Under the pieces are notes generated by a model. That model did no database searches and was not told the DNA's origin. It saw only the letters and a list, made by a program, of their open reading frames with translations. The position numbers were made by a program, and so were the translations under genes. A DNA stretch of 64,000 bases from NCBI GenBank assembly GCA_036504155.1, contig DASXVQ010000161.1, positions 1-64,000 on the forward strand, written 5' to 3'. This document shows positions 7,577 through 17,940 of the stretch, one piece after another. The first letter of the stretch is position 1. Each line of letters begins with the position of its first letter. The DNA is from JACRCT01 sp036504155. Its GTDB lineage: Bacteria; Myxococcota; Myxococcia; Myxococcales; UBA5297.

Positions 7577-9064
7577 TCAGGCGAGCTCCTTCGCCAGCGT
7601 CTCGATCCGCTCGCACAGGGCCGTGACGTGGCGCTCCTCGGTGTACGGGTTCATCACCGACAGCCGCAGGTAGCTCTTCCCGTGGATGGTCGCCCGGGTG
7701 ATGTAGGTGTCGCCCTCGAGCACCAGCTTCTGGCGGATGCGGTCCTGCAGCGCCGAGTCCTCGCCGTAGCGGAAGCACAGGATGTTCGCGTCCGGCTCGC
7801 ACAGGCAGGAGAAGCCCGGCCGCGCAGAGATGAGCCGGTGGAACGCCTTGGTCCGGTCGTAGAGGTCCTCCACCAGCGCGCAGAGCCCCTGCTCGCCGAC
7901 GAGGGCCAGGTTGAAGAACAGCTTGAGCGACAGCATCGACTTGGTGCACTCGAGCGTGTTGACCGAGATGTCCTCGCCCGGCTTCTCGAAGGAGTTGAAG
8001 ATGTAGGTCGCCTCCTGGGAGAAGGTCTTGAGCATCGCCGAGCGGCGCTTGAACAAGGCCATCCCGCACAGGGCCGAGGTGGCCATCATCTTGTGCGTGT
8101 CCCAGGTCATCGAGTCGGCCAGCTCGATGCCGTCGTAGTAGTGGCGGTACTTGCCGGTGATCACCGCGCCGGCGCCGTGCGCGCCGTCGACGTGCAGCCA
8201 GACGCCCTTCTCCTGGCAGAACCTGCCGATGGCCTTCAGGTCGTCGTAGCTGCCGGTCGCCGTGGCGCAGGCGTTGGCGACGATGGCCAGCACCTTCTTG
8301 CCGGAGCGGACCGCGTCCTCGTAGGTCTTCACCAGCGAGGCGATGGGCACCCGGAACTCGGCGTCGACCGGGATCTTGATGGCCCCGGCCATGCCCAGGC
8401 CCATGACCGCCGCCGCCTTCCCGTTGGAGTAGTGGCTCGACTCCGGCACCAGGATGGCGCAGCCCGGCGGCACGCCCTTCTCCCACGCGTCGGGCAGCGC
8501 CGCGGCCCGCGCGGCCAGCAGGCAGGTCAGGTTCGACATGCTCCCGCCGTGAGTCATCACGCCGCTGCCCTCGGCCTGCCAGCCCACCTTGGAGAGCGCC
8601 CAGCCGATGAGCTTGCGCTCGATGGCCGAGGCGGCCGGGCCCATCTCGTAGACCGGCATGCTGTTGTTGGTGGAGCCGTTGATGAGGTCGGCGACCGCCG
8701 CCCCGGCCATGGGCACCGCGACCTGGTGCCCGATGTAGCCCGGGTGGTGCAGCTTGTTGGAGTTCTTGAGCAGCACCGAGACCAGGGCGCCGATGTCGGC
8801 GCCGCCGCGGGCGATCACCCGGTCGAAGTCGAGCTGCTTCGCGATGTCCTCGATGCTGTCCTGGACCAGCACCTTGCCCTTGCCGTGCAGCGAGTCCTCG
8901 AGGTGGCGCGCCAGCAGGTCGCAAGCGGCCTGGACGCTCTGCCGGTAGACGGCGGGGTCGTAGCCGCGGTCGAACGGCTTCGGCCCTCCCTCGCTCGGGG
9001 CGAAACCGGGGACCTGTTGGGCCGCGGGGCGGCCCTCGCTGATCTTGCGACTGGCTGGCTGCAT
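7577..9064 (-). CDS. Group II PLP-dependent amino acid decarboxylase
   Basis: The protein has 495 residues, normal for the family, and starts at the ATG at 9064 (AGAGG upstream). It has the full group II decarboxylase layout: the NNSMPVYEMGPAASAIE substrate-site region, GVMTHGGSMSNLTCLLAAR, HVDGAHGAG and the PLP lysine in WDTHKMMATSALCG at about residue 324. The family decarboxylates aromatic amino acids, glutamate, cysteine sulfinate, aspartate or 2,4-diaminobutyrate; the substrate cannot be fixed by eye. It lies 91 bp behind an alanine-type aminotransferase on the same strand, so the two are probably co-transcribed. A palindrome cluster lies just past its stop codon. Confidence 0.88.
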   Translation of the reverse strand: MQPASRKISEGRPAAQQVPGFAPSEGGPKPFDRGYDPAVYRQSVQAACDLLARHLEDSLHGKGKVLVQDSIEDIAKQLDFDRVIARGGADIGALVSVLLKNSNKLHHPGYIGHQVAVPMAGAAVADLINGSTNNSMPVYEMGPAASAIERKLIGWALSKVGWQAEGSGVMTHGGSMSNLTCLLAARAAALPDAWEKGVPPGCAILVPESSHYSNGKAAAVMGLGMAGAIKIPVDAEFRVPIASLVKTYEDAVRSGKKVLAIVANACATATGSYDDLKAIGRFCQEKGVWLHVDGAHGAGAVITGKYRHYYDGIELADSMTWDTHKMMATSALCGMALFKRRSAMLKTFSQEATYIFNSFEKPGEDISVNTLECTKSMLSLKLFFNLALVGEQGLCALVEDLYDRTKAFHRLISARPGFSCLCEPDANILCFRYGEDSALQDRIRQKLVLEGDTYITRATIHGKSYLRLSVMNPYTEERHVTALCERIETLAKELA

Positions 9065-9155
9065 GACGGACCTCTGGCTGAGGCGCGCCGGCGAACGCGG
9101 CGACGCTTCGTGATGAGGTGGCCCGTTTCTCGGCGAGACGCCGGGGAGCGGCGAC

Positions 9156-10511
9156 CTACTTGTAGGAGACGTGGAACTCGGCGAAGCGCTCGATCACCGT
9201 CCGCATCTTCGCGGTCGGCGGGAGGATGGTGGTGCGGAAGTGCGCGGTGCCCGGCAGCTGCCCGAAGCCCGAGCCGGGGACGACGCAGATGCCGGCCCGC
9301 TCCAGGAGCGCCATGCAGTACTCGTCGTCGGTCTTGCCGGGCGGCAGCGTGATCTTCGGGAAGGCGTACATGGCGCCGGCCACCACGTTGCACTGGATGC
9401 CGGGGATCTTGTTCAGGCCCTCGACCAGCAGCCGCGCGCGTTCGCGCAGCTCGCCCAGGATCCCGTCGCGCTCCTGGACGTAGAGCGCGTGGCTGGGCTC
9501 GCCCTTCTTCGGCGGCCGCACCATGCAGTAGGTCGCCACCTGGCCGTTGACGTTGGAGCACAGGCTGACGCTCTGCAGCTTGGTGATCTGCGCGAGCACG
9601 TCGTCGGGGACGTTGCGGACCTCCATGTAGCCGCCGCGCTGGCCGCACTCGCCCAGGAAGCCCTTGGAGCAGGAGTGGAAGCTGAACAGGCTCACGCTCG
9701 TCTCGCGCCTGTCGGCCATCACCTTGGCGAAGCTCACGAAGCGGTCGCCCTTCAGGTAGACGTTCTCCTGGTAGACCTCGTCGGCGAGGATCGACAGGCC
9801 GTGCTCGCGCGCGAAGTCGACGAGCATCTCGATGTTCGCCCGGTCCAGGACGCTGCCGGTGGGGTTGCCGGGGTTGAGCACGCAGATGCCCTTGACCCGG
9901 GTCCCCGCGGCCTTGGCCTTCTTCAGGCTCTCGTCGAGCAGGGCGCGCGAGAGCTTCCAGTCGTGCGCCTCGTCGAGGTAGTAGCCGACCAGCTTGCCGC
10001 TGTAGAGAGCCAGCGTGGCGCTGTAGAGCGGGTACTGGGGGATGGGGATCATCACCCCGTCCTCGGGCCCGGCGACGAGCAGGCGCAGCGCCGTCTGCAC
10101 GCCCTTGCTCGCCCCGTCGGTCAGCCAGATGCGCTCGGGGTCGCTCTCGATGCCGTCGCGCTCCTGGATGAAGGCCGCCACCGCCTCGCGGATGAAGCGG
10201 ATGCCCTTGCTGTCCGAGTAGGCGCCCACGCCGTGCTTGGAGCCCTTGAGCACCCCGCGCGCCGCCGCCCGGATGTCCTCGGGGAAGAGCTGCGGGGCCT
10301 GGTCCAGCAGCGCCGGGAGCTGGCACAGCGCCAGGACCTGCCGCAGGTACGTCAGCGGCTTCTGCTCGAGCGCCTGCGGGTTGCCGATGTTGCAGTAGAT
10401 GATTTCCTTGCCGGCGCGCTCGAGCTCCCCGGCCCGGGCCACGATGGGCCCGCGCACCGCGTACTCGGTCTCCAGGACGGCCTTGCCGAGGTCCTTGAGC
10501 TGGATGGTCAT
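9156..10511 (-). CDS. Alanine aminotransferase-like class I aminotransferase
   Basis: The protein has 451 residues. The ATG at 10511 (AGGAGAG upstream) is chosen over an upstream in-frame start because family similarity begins at MTIQLKDLGKAV. Characteristic segments are YCNIGNPQALEQKPLTYLRQ, the PLP-contacting NPGNPTG, the DEVYQENVY loop and the PLP lysine in SFHSCSKGFLGECGQRGG at about residue 282. These match the eukaryote-like alanine aminotransferases, which interconvert alanine plus 2-oxoglutarate with pyruvate plus glutamate. Cytoplasmic. It probably leads an operon with the PLP decarboxylase downstream. It is divergent from the small gene at 10691, sharing a promoter region of about 180 bp. 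Confidence 0.88.
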   Translation of the reverse strand: MTIQLKDLGKAVLETEYAVRGPIVARAGELERAGKEIIYCNIGNPQALEQKPLTYLRQVLALCQLPALLDQAPQLFPEDIRAAARGVLKGSKHGVGAYSDSKGIRFIREAVAAFIQERDGIESDPERIWLTDGASKGVQTALRLLVAGPEDGVMIPIPQYPLYSATLALYSGKLVGYYLDEAHDWKLSRALLDESLKKAKAAGTRVKGICVLNPGNPTGSVLDRANIEMLVDFAREHGLSILADEVYQENVYLKGDRFVSFAKVMADRRETSVSLFSFHSCSKGFLGECGQRGGYMEVRNVPDDVLAQITKLQSVSLCSNVNGQVATYCMVRPPKKGEPSHALYVQERDGILGELRERARLLVEGLNKIPGIQCNVVAGAMYAFPKITLPPGKTDDEYCMALLERAGICVVPGSGFGQLPGTAHFRTTILPPTAKMRTVIERFAEFHVSYK

Positions 10512-10690
10512 GGGATTTCGCTCTCCTGAAGGGCCCGATGGTTCGAGGCCGTGTCGTCGTCCGTCCCCGCCCCGCGCGAGGGTGCAGGATGCCCCCGGCG
10601 CGGCCCGAGGGCAACGGGTGGATGGACTATGCTCGGGCAAGCCTCGCGGCAGCCCGTCGCTGCCAGAAATTCTCCAGGGAGGACAGGCAC

Positions 10691-10939
10691 ATGGGCGCGA
10701 TTCCGACGTCGGACCCCGGGAAGGCCCGCAAGCTCGCCCGGGCCCTCTGCTCCGACCTGATGCTCTACAACGAGGACCTGCTGAAGGTCCTGGTGGCGAC
10801 CGGCAAGGCCCCGCCCCAGCTGGAGCAGGCCTTCGACGAGGCGCGCGAGCTCTACCTCTCGCGCTCGGGCGACCCCGAGATCTTCGAGCGCGAGCTCAAG
10901 CACCTGAGGCTCACCGGCGAGCTGGCGCCGACGGACTGA
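10691..10939 (+). CDS. Small helical hypothetical protein
   Basis: The protein has 82 residues. The ATG at 10691 follows GGGAGGA; the longer upstream frame is not protein-like. The sequence is mostly helical, with KARKLARALCSDLMLYNEDL and a charged tail, and no signal peptide or membrane helix. The pattern of a short charged N-terminus followed by a DLMLYN-type helix is one I associate with small uncharacterised myxobacterial and deltaproteobacterial proteins, but no function is known to me. It ends 9 bp from the converging end of the next gene. Confidence 0.65.
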   Translation: MGAIPTSDPGKARKLARALCSDLMLYNEDLLKVLVATGKAPPQLEQAFDEARELYLSRSGDPEIFERELKHLRLTGELAPTD

Positions 10940-10948
10940 CCTGCCCGC

Positions 10949-12298
10949 TCAGGGCGCTGGCGCCTTGGACTTGGAGATGGCCAGCACGAGGTTCGACTCG
11001 CCGGTCTTCCGATAACCCGTCAGGAACGGCAGCGGCTCGACCGGCCCCTTGTTGAAGGCCTCGGTCATGTCCGGCTGGATGCGGTTGGTGAACGGCGGCC
11101 GCGGGCGCAGGTACTTGCCGTAGAGGATCAGCTCGAACGGCCCCTTGGCCAGCAGGTCGAACGACAGGCCCGAGTCGTCCTGCAGGATGCTCTTGCTGTT
11201 CTCGACCAGGAAATCCCGGGTCAGCCCGAACTGCTTGGGCCGGTGCAGGAGGAACGAGGCCGCCTTGAGGAAGGTGTTGGCCGGGGCGTGCTTCTTGAAG
11301 AAGGCGAGGAACCCCGGGCCGGCCTTGATGACCGGGTCCGAGACGTCGTGCTTGAAGTAGAGCACCTCCTGCGTCGCGCTCGAGCCGTTGCGCTGGATCT
11401 TGAGCCTGGCGCCGGGGACGCCCACGCACTTCTCCGTGGCGCCCAGGTCCTTGAGCTCGCCGGTGTCGGTGATCTCCGCCCGCGTGTACTCGAGCACCTT
11501 CGCGTCCGCCCGGGCCGCCAGCACCAGGAGCAGCGGCACCACGCCCCGCAGCTCGGTGCGCACCAGGTCCTCGCGCATGTCGTTGGTCTTGAAGAAGCTC
11601 AACCGGATGATCGAGTTGAGCGACGAGCGCAGATTGCGCATGTCCTCCTCGAGCGCCGCGGCGCCCATGGCGCGCAGCGAGGGCGGCATCCGGCCGACCG
11701 GCTCGAGCCCGCCCAGGATGTAGAGCGGCGCCTCCGGGTAGAGCACCGGGACCGACAGGAAGTCGGGCCCGCCGAACAAGTAGTAGACCGGGGCCTTGGG
11801 GTCGATCTTGGGCGCGAGCACCTTGGCCGCCCAGTCGCCCATGGCGTCCAGGCGCTCCTTGTGGAGCTTGTCCCAGTCGGCGTCGAACTTCTTGGCGTAG
11901 GCCTTCCAGAACTTGGTCTGCTGCAGCCCGTAGAGCGGCGAGCCCTCGGGGACGGGCAGCCCGGCCAGGAACCGCGCCTGGTCGTCGATGGGCTCGGGGT
12001 CGAACGGGACGGCCTTCGCCTTGGGCTTGGCGTCCGCCTTGGCGGCCTCGCCCTCCGTCTTGCCGGAGTCGGCGTTGGCGGCCGCGGGCTTCGGAGCGTC
12101 GGCCTTCGGGGAGTCCGCGGCAGCCGTCGCCGGCGGGTCGGAGGCGGGCTTGGCCGCAGGTTCAGCGGCCGCTTCCTTGGCCGGCGCGGGCTCGGCGGCG
12201 GCCGCGGGCTGGTCGGAGCCGGCTTCGGGCGCCGGCTCGGCGGCGAGGACTTGGGGGGCAGCGAGAGCAATCGCCAGGCAGAGGAGGAGGATTCGCAT
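10949..12298 (-). CDS. Exported hypothetical protein with Ala/Pro/Lys-rich spacer
   Basis: The protein has 449 residues. It begins with a clear signal peptide (MRILLLCLAIALAAPQVLAA), followed by a low-complexity Ala/Pro/Glu/Lys region to about residue 95. A globular domain follows, with DDQARFLAGLPVPEGSPLYG, VYYLFGGPDFLSVPVLYP, LYILGGLEPVG, YFKHDVSD and LILYGKYLRPRPPFTNR. I do not recognise the family. The order of motifs is that of a conserved periplasmic or outer-membrane-associated protein, not an enzyme with an obvious active site. No good ribosome site is seen before the ATG at 12298, so the start is supported mainly by the signal peptide. It is divergent from the REC-PilZ gene. Confidence 0.75.
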   Translation of the reverse strand: MRILLLCLAIALAAPQVLAAEPAPEAGSDQPAAAAEPAPAKEAAAEPAAKPASDPPATAAADSPKADAPKPAAANADSGKTEGEAAKADAKPKAKAVPFDPEPIDDQARFLAGLPVPEGSPLYGLQQTKFWKAYAKKFDADWDKLHKERLDAMGDWAAKVLAPKIDPKAPVYYLFGGPDFLSVPVLYPEAPLYILGGLEPVGRMPPSLRAMGAAALEEDMRNLRSSLNSIIRLSFFKTNDMREDLVRTELRGVVPLLLVLAARADAKVLEYTRAEITDTGELKDLGATEKCVGVPGARLKIQRNGSSATQEVLYFKHDVSDPVIKAGPGFLAFFKKHAPANTFLKAASFLLHRPKQFGLTRDFLVENSKSILQDDSGLSFDLLAKGPFELILYGKYLRPRPPFTNRIQPDMTEAFNKGPVEPLPFLTGYRKTGESNLVLAISKSKAPAP

Positions 12299-12608
12299 CG
12301 ATTGGAGGGGGGCGCCGCCTTGGGCGGTTGGGGGAAGGTGGAACGGTCCGAACGTCGGGCCGGGAACAGTCTACCCCGGACCTTCGCTTTGCCGAAGCCC
12401 GCTGCGGTCCGGGTCCGCAGGCGGTCCTCCGCGAGGCGACTTCCCATGAGCCCCGCCGAGGCCGCGGACCTGCGCCGCGCTCGAGCCTCGGCAACCGCCC
12501 CGGGCTACGTCCACCCGGCGCCGCCGCCGTTGTGTGACCTCCTCCTTGTTGGTACCTTGCCGCCCCCTCATCCCGTCCGACACCCGAGAACCCCCTGCGG
12601 AGGTCCGC
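12299..12608. other. Divergent intergenic region, no gene seen
   Basis: These 310 bp separate divergent starts. No ORF with natural composition is present. The region ends with GCGGAGG, the ribosome site of the regulator gene. No convincing operator or sigma-54 element (GG-N10-GC) was found. Confidence 0.5.
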
Positions 12609-14048
12609 ATGCCCTCGGCTCACATCGCCCTCGTCGACGACGATCGCCTCGTCCTCGCCTCCCTCGGCGACTGCCTCACCGCGGCCGGCTACCGCGTCTC
12701 GGGCTACCGCAGCGCCGAGGCCGCCCTGTCCGCGCTCTGGGACGCCCACGTCGACCTCCTCGTCGTCGACCTGCTGCTGCCGGGCATGTCGGGCTTCGAC
12801 CTGGCCGAGGAGCTGCGCCGCCGGCCGAAGTGCCGGACCATGCCGGTGGTGGCCATCAGCGCGCTGACCTGGGGCGAGCGCCTGGCGCGCCACCCCGCCA
12901 TCGACGACCTGCTGTCCAAGCCGGTGGACCACGACGCGCTCCTGTTCTGCGTCCGGGCGCTGCTCGACGCCGTCCCGTCCATCGACGCCTCCTTCGCCTC
13001 GGCCCGGCCGCTGCCGCCCCGCGCCGCCTCGAGCCACTGCGTGCGCCTGGAGGTGAAGCTCTCCTCGGCGGCCGAGTGCGTGACCGAGTTCACCCAGAAC
13101 CTCGCGCACGACGGCCTGTTCATCCGCACCTACGACCCGCTGCCGGTGGAGACCGAGGTCGAGGTGTCCCTTGCGCTGCCCTACCTGACCCAGCCCGTGC
13201 TGCTGCACGGCCGGGTGGTGCGCATCGTGCCGCTGGAGGGCGCCGACGCGCGGCTGGCCGGCCCGGGCATGGGCATCGCGCTCACCGACGTGCCGCGCGA
13301 CCTCAAGATCTCCCTGCGCGCCTACGTCTCGGGCGTGCGCGACGGGACCGGCCTGCAGCCGGCGGTCGCGCCCCGGGTGCGGCGAGTCGTGCTGGCGGGC
13401 CTGGAGGGCAGGCTCCCGGCGGAAGCGCCCCAGTTCCTCGCCCGCGCCGGCCTGCTGGTGGAGCGCAGCGCGCGGCTGGGCGAGACGCTGGTGGCGGTGC
13501 AGCTGCTGCAGCCCGAGGTGGTCGTCATCGCCGCGGAGCTCCTGGGCGGGGCCTCCGCGCCGTCGCTGGCGACCCTGCGCGAGCACGGCGCCCAGGCCGT
13601 GGTCGCGGTCGCTTCCCCGGGCCTGGCCAGCCGGCTGGAAGGGCGCTGCGAGGTGCTGGACGACGACGCCCCGCAGCCGCTCTTCGACGCCCTGTGCACG
13701 CGCCTCGGGGTGGTCCGCCGCGCCTGCGAACGGGTGTGCTTGAACGCGAACGTCGCCACGCTCTCCGCCGAGGGCAGGACCGAGGGCATGCTCGAGAACC
13801 TGAGCCTGGGCGGCCTGCTCATGAGCACGCCGCGGGGCCTGGCCATCGGCGAGCGCTTCATGATCGAGTTCGCCCTCCCGGAGGAGGGTCGCATCTCCGG
13901 GCTCGCCCGCGCCGTCCGCGTCGCCCGCGTCAAGCCCGAGGACCCGCGCCTGAAGGTCGGCGTCGCCTTCGAGCGGCTCGACGACGACTCGCCGGAGCGG
14001 CTGCGCCGCTTCATCCAGGCGCACACCGGGACCGAAGTCCTGCACTGA
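12609..14048 (+). CDS. Response regulator with REC and two PilZ domains
   Basis: The protein has 479 residues; the ATG at 12609 has GGAGG upstream. Residues 1-115 form a receiver domain with the acidic triad D10-D12, phosphoacceptor D54 in VVDLLLPGMSGFDL, S84 and K104 in LLSKPVD, all intact. A first PilZ domain spans about residues 140-245 (LAHDGLFIRTYDPLP, GMGIALTDV). Residues about 260-365 resemble a degenerate second receiver or linker domain (RRVVLAGLEGRLPAEAP, VVVIAAELLGG) without the Asp/Lys set. A second PilZ domain spans about 370-470 (NLSLGGLLMSTPRGLAIG, VGVAFERLDDDS). The likely role is cytoplasmic signal output, possibly through cyclic di-GMP or protein contacts. The adjacent hybrid kinase at 14227, same strand, is a candidate partner. 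Confidence 0.88.
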   Translation: MPSAHIALVDDDRLVLASLGDCLTAAGYRVSGYRSAEAALSALWDAHVDLLVVDLLLPGMSGFDLAEELRRRPKCRTMPVVAISALTWGERLARHPAIDDLLSKPVDHDALLFCVRALLDAVPSIDASFASARPLPPRAASSHCVRLEVKLSSAAECVTEFTQNLAHDGLFIRTYDPLPVETEVEVSLALPYLTQPVLLHGRVVRIVPLEGADARLAGPGMGIALTDVPRDLKISLRAYVSGVRDGTGLQPAVAPRVRRVVLAGLEGRLPAEAPQFLARAGLLVERSARLGETLVAVQLLQPEVVVIAAELLGGASAPSLATLREHGAQAVVAVASPGLASRLEGRCEVLDDDAPQPLFDALCTRLGVVRRACERVCLNANVATLSAEGRTEGMLENLSLGGLLMSTPRGLAIGERFMIEFALPEEGRISGLARAVRVARVKPEDPRLKVGVAFERLDDDSPERLRRFIQAHTGTEVLH

Positions 14049-14226
14049 CCGCCCGGCGCGCCGCATCTTTGTCCTCTGCCCGACGCTGCGAGGACGCTGA
14101 CGGTGGGTGCCCCGCCCTTCCGCTGCTCGGCGTAGAACAATTCCGGGGTTTCGAGGAGTCAGGGGCCGGGCTCGGGCGAAGCGAGCCTCCCCGCCGGACC
14201 GGGGCTCGAGAGATGCGAGGGGGCGG

Positions 14227-16302
<2,076 letters not shown>

Positions 16303-16330
16303 GAGCCGGCCGGCCCCTCGCCACGCGCCC

Positions 16331-16830
16331 CTACAGGGTGTTGCCCGCCTCGGCCTCGAGCCAGCCTGCAGCGCTGCGTTCGCCGGGTCCACCGTCGCCG
16401 GGTACGGCCGGGTCCCCGGCGCCGGGCTCGCGGGGCAGCCGACGCCGAACCTGAGGGTGGCGTGGCCGCCCGGGGCGATCGCCAGGCCCTTGCCCTCGGG
16501 CGCTCCGGCGCTCCGGCGCTCCGGCGCTCTCGCAGCGGGTGGCGTCGTTGGCCTGCGAGCCCACGTCGCAGGTGTGGCTGCCGCGCCGGAAGAGGATGCT
16601 CTCTGCCAGAAGGTGCGCCCCGTCCTGCGGCTGCATGCCGAAGGACTCGCGGTAGGGCGCCTCGGCTTCGGCGGCGAGCTGCTGCGCATCGGCACCGGCC
16701 GGCGCCTGGGGGTCGGCAGCCCCGGGCGAGGCGTCGGCGCGCGTCCGCATCGGCGGCGGCCCCAGGCGCAGAGCAAGGCGAGCCGATCGAGGAGCGAAGG
16801 GCCGGACCCGGCTGGACATGGGGCCACGAT
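16331..16830 (-). pseudogene. Decayed gene for a small (probably exported) protein, several frameshifts
   Basis: In the 648 bp between the kinase and the PAP2 gene the minus strand reads as protein-like sequence in pieces. One frame gives EAPYRESFGMQPQDGAHLL and FRRGSHTCDVGSQANDATRC up to an octamer repeat at 16501-16528. A second frame continues with LAIAPGGHATLRFGVGCPAS and RPYPATVDPANAALQAG. The first frame then supplies WLEAEAGNTL and a TAG stop at 16331. Two frame changes are therefore needed, the first exactly at the 8-bp repeat. No clean start is visible; candidates lie near 16819 and 16750. The family is unknown. It could instead be a live gene with sequencing errors. Confidence 0.4.
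16501..16528. repeat. Octamer tandem repeat CGCTCCGG, 3.5 copies
   Basis: Three perfect copies of CGCTCCGG plus a half copy. Because the unit is 8 bp, gain or loss of one copy shifts any reading frame across it, and the two protein-like minus-strand frames meet here. Confidence 0.85.
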
Positions 16831-16950
16831 GAGCGCCCGCTCGGGGGACGCGCTGGCTGGCGTGCTTGGCCGGCGAGCACCGGCCCCTCACCCGGGCTCT
16901 ACCAAGGGAGGGACGCCTGTCTGCGGCTCGATGCGGATACTGCCAGAGCG

Positions 16951-17940
16951 ATGAAGGGGGACCGTCCACCGAGCAGCGACGTCCCCGCCGGGGCGACGGG
17001 CGGGCTGGGCGCCCACGCGTTCGCCGTGCTGGCGGTGTCCGCCGGGGTCCTCCACCTGACGGGGATGGCGTTGGCCGGGTGCCTGCGGACCGAGCACGTG
17101 GTCGTCGACGTCCTGGTGGCCACCCTGCCCTGGCTGGGTGGGCGGGCCCTCGAGTTCGTGCGCGGGGCCTTCCCGGCCTGGATCTTCGGGGCGCTGTACG
17201 ACGGCCAGCGCTTCCTGGTGGGCCTGCGCGGGCCGGTGCACACCGGCGATCTGGAGAGCCTGGAGCTGAGATGGTTCCCGGCCCCCGGCGGGACGAGCTG
17301 GCCCCGGTGGTGGCAGTCGCACACCTGGGCGCCGCTCGACCTCCTCACCGGCCTGGGCTACGCGACCTACCTGGCGGAGGTGGGGGTCATGGCGCTGGTG
17401 CTCTTCGCGCTGCGCTCGCCCCGCTTCCGCACGCTGACCTGGGCCTTCCTCTTTGCCGGGGTGCTGGGCCTCGTGGGCTACCTGCTCTACCCGGCGGCCC
17501 CGCCCTGGTACGTGGCGGCGCACGGGCCGGGCCCGGCGAACCCGCTGGTCACGCCGAGCGCCGCGGGCGCGCTGCGCTTCGACTCCCTGGTGGGCGTGGG
17601 CTACTTCGCGTCCTTCTACTCGCGCAACCCCAACGCCTTCGCGGCGATGCCGTCGCTGCACGCGGCCTTCCCGGTGGTGGTGACCTTCGCGGTCTGGGAC
17701 CGGGGCTGGCGCTGGCGCGTGCCGGCGGCCGCCTACGCGGTGCTCATCGGGTTCTCCGCGATCTACCTCGACCATCACTGGGTGCTCGACGTCGTCGCCG
17801 GCGTCGCCGTGGGCCTGGCCGGGTCGGCCCTGGCCTGGGCCGCCCTGCGGGCGGCGGGCGCGGCGTCCGCCTCTCCTGCCGTGGCGGTCGCCCCCGCCCC
17901 GGCGAGCCCTGAGCCTGCCGAGCGGGAGAGCGACGCGTGA
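16951..17940 (+). CDS. PAP2 / inositol phosphorylceramide synthase-like membrane protein
   Basis: The protein has 329 residues, with the ATG at 16951 chosen; the upstream open frame crosses the decayed region. About six membrane helices are visible. Motifs are those of the PAP2_3 (Aur1/IPC-type) family: YLLYPAAPPWY, AAMPSLHAAFP with the first catalytic His, and YLDHHWVLDVVAG with the second His and Asp. The family transfers or hydrolyses phosphate on lipids at the membrane. The stop codon overlaps the GTG start of the CDP-alcohol phosphotransferase gene by 4 bp, so the two are translationally coupled. A joint role in making an inositol- or glycerol-type phospholipid or phosphosphingolipid head group is inferred from this coupling, not proven. 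Confidence 0.85.
   Translation: MKGDRPPSSDVPAGATGGLGAHAFAVLAVSAGVLHLTGMALAGCLRTEHVVVDVLVATLPWLGGRALEFVRGAFPAWIFGALYDGQRFLVGLRGPVHTGDLESLELRWFPAPGGTSWPRWWQSHTWAPLDLLTGLGYATYLAEVGVMALVLFALRSPRFRTLTWAFLFAGVLGLVGYLLYPAAPPWYVAAHGPGPANPLVTPSAAGALRFDSLVGVGYFASFYSRNPNAFAAMPSLHAAFPVVVTFAVWDRGWRWRVPAAAYAVLIGFSAIYLDHHWVLDVVAGVAVGLAGSALAWAALRAAGAASASPAVAVAPAPASPEPAERESDA

Noticed and set aside
12534..12570. Sigma-54 promoter (TTGGTACCTTGC) before the REC-PilZ gene
   Set aside because: The GG and GC elements are 6 bp apart instead of 10.
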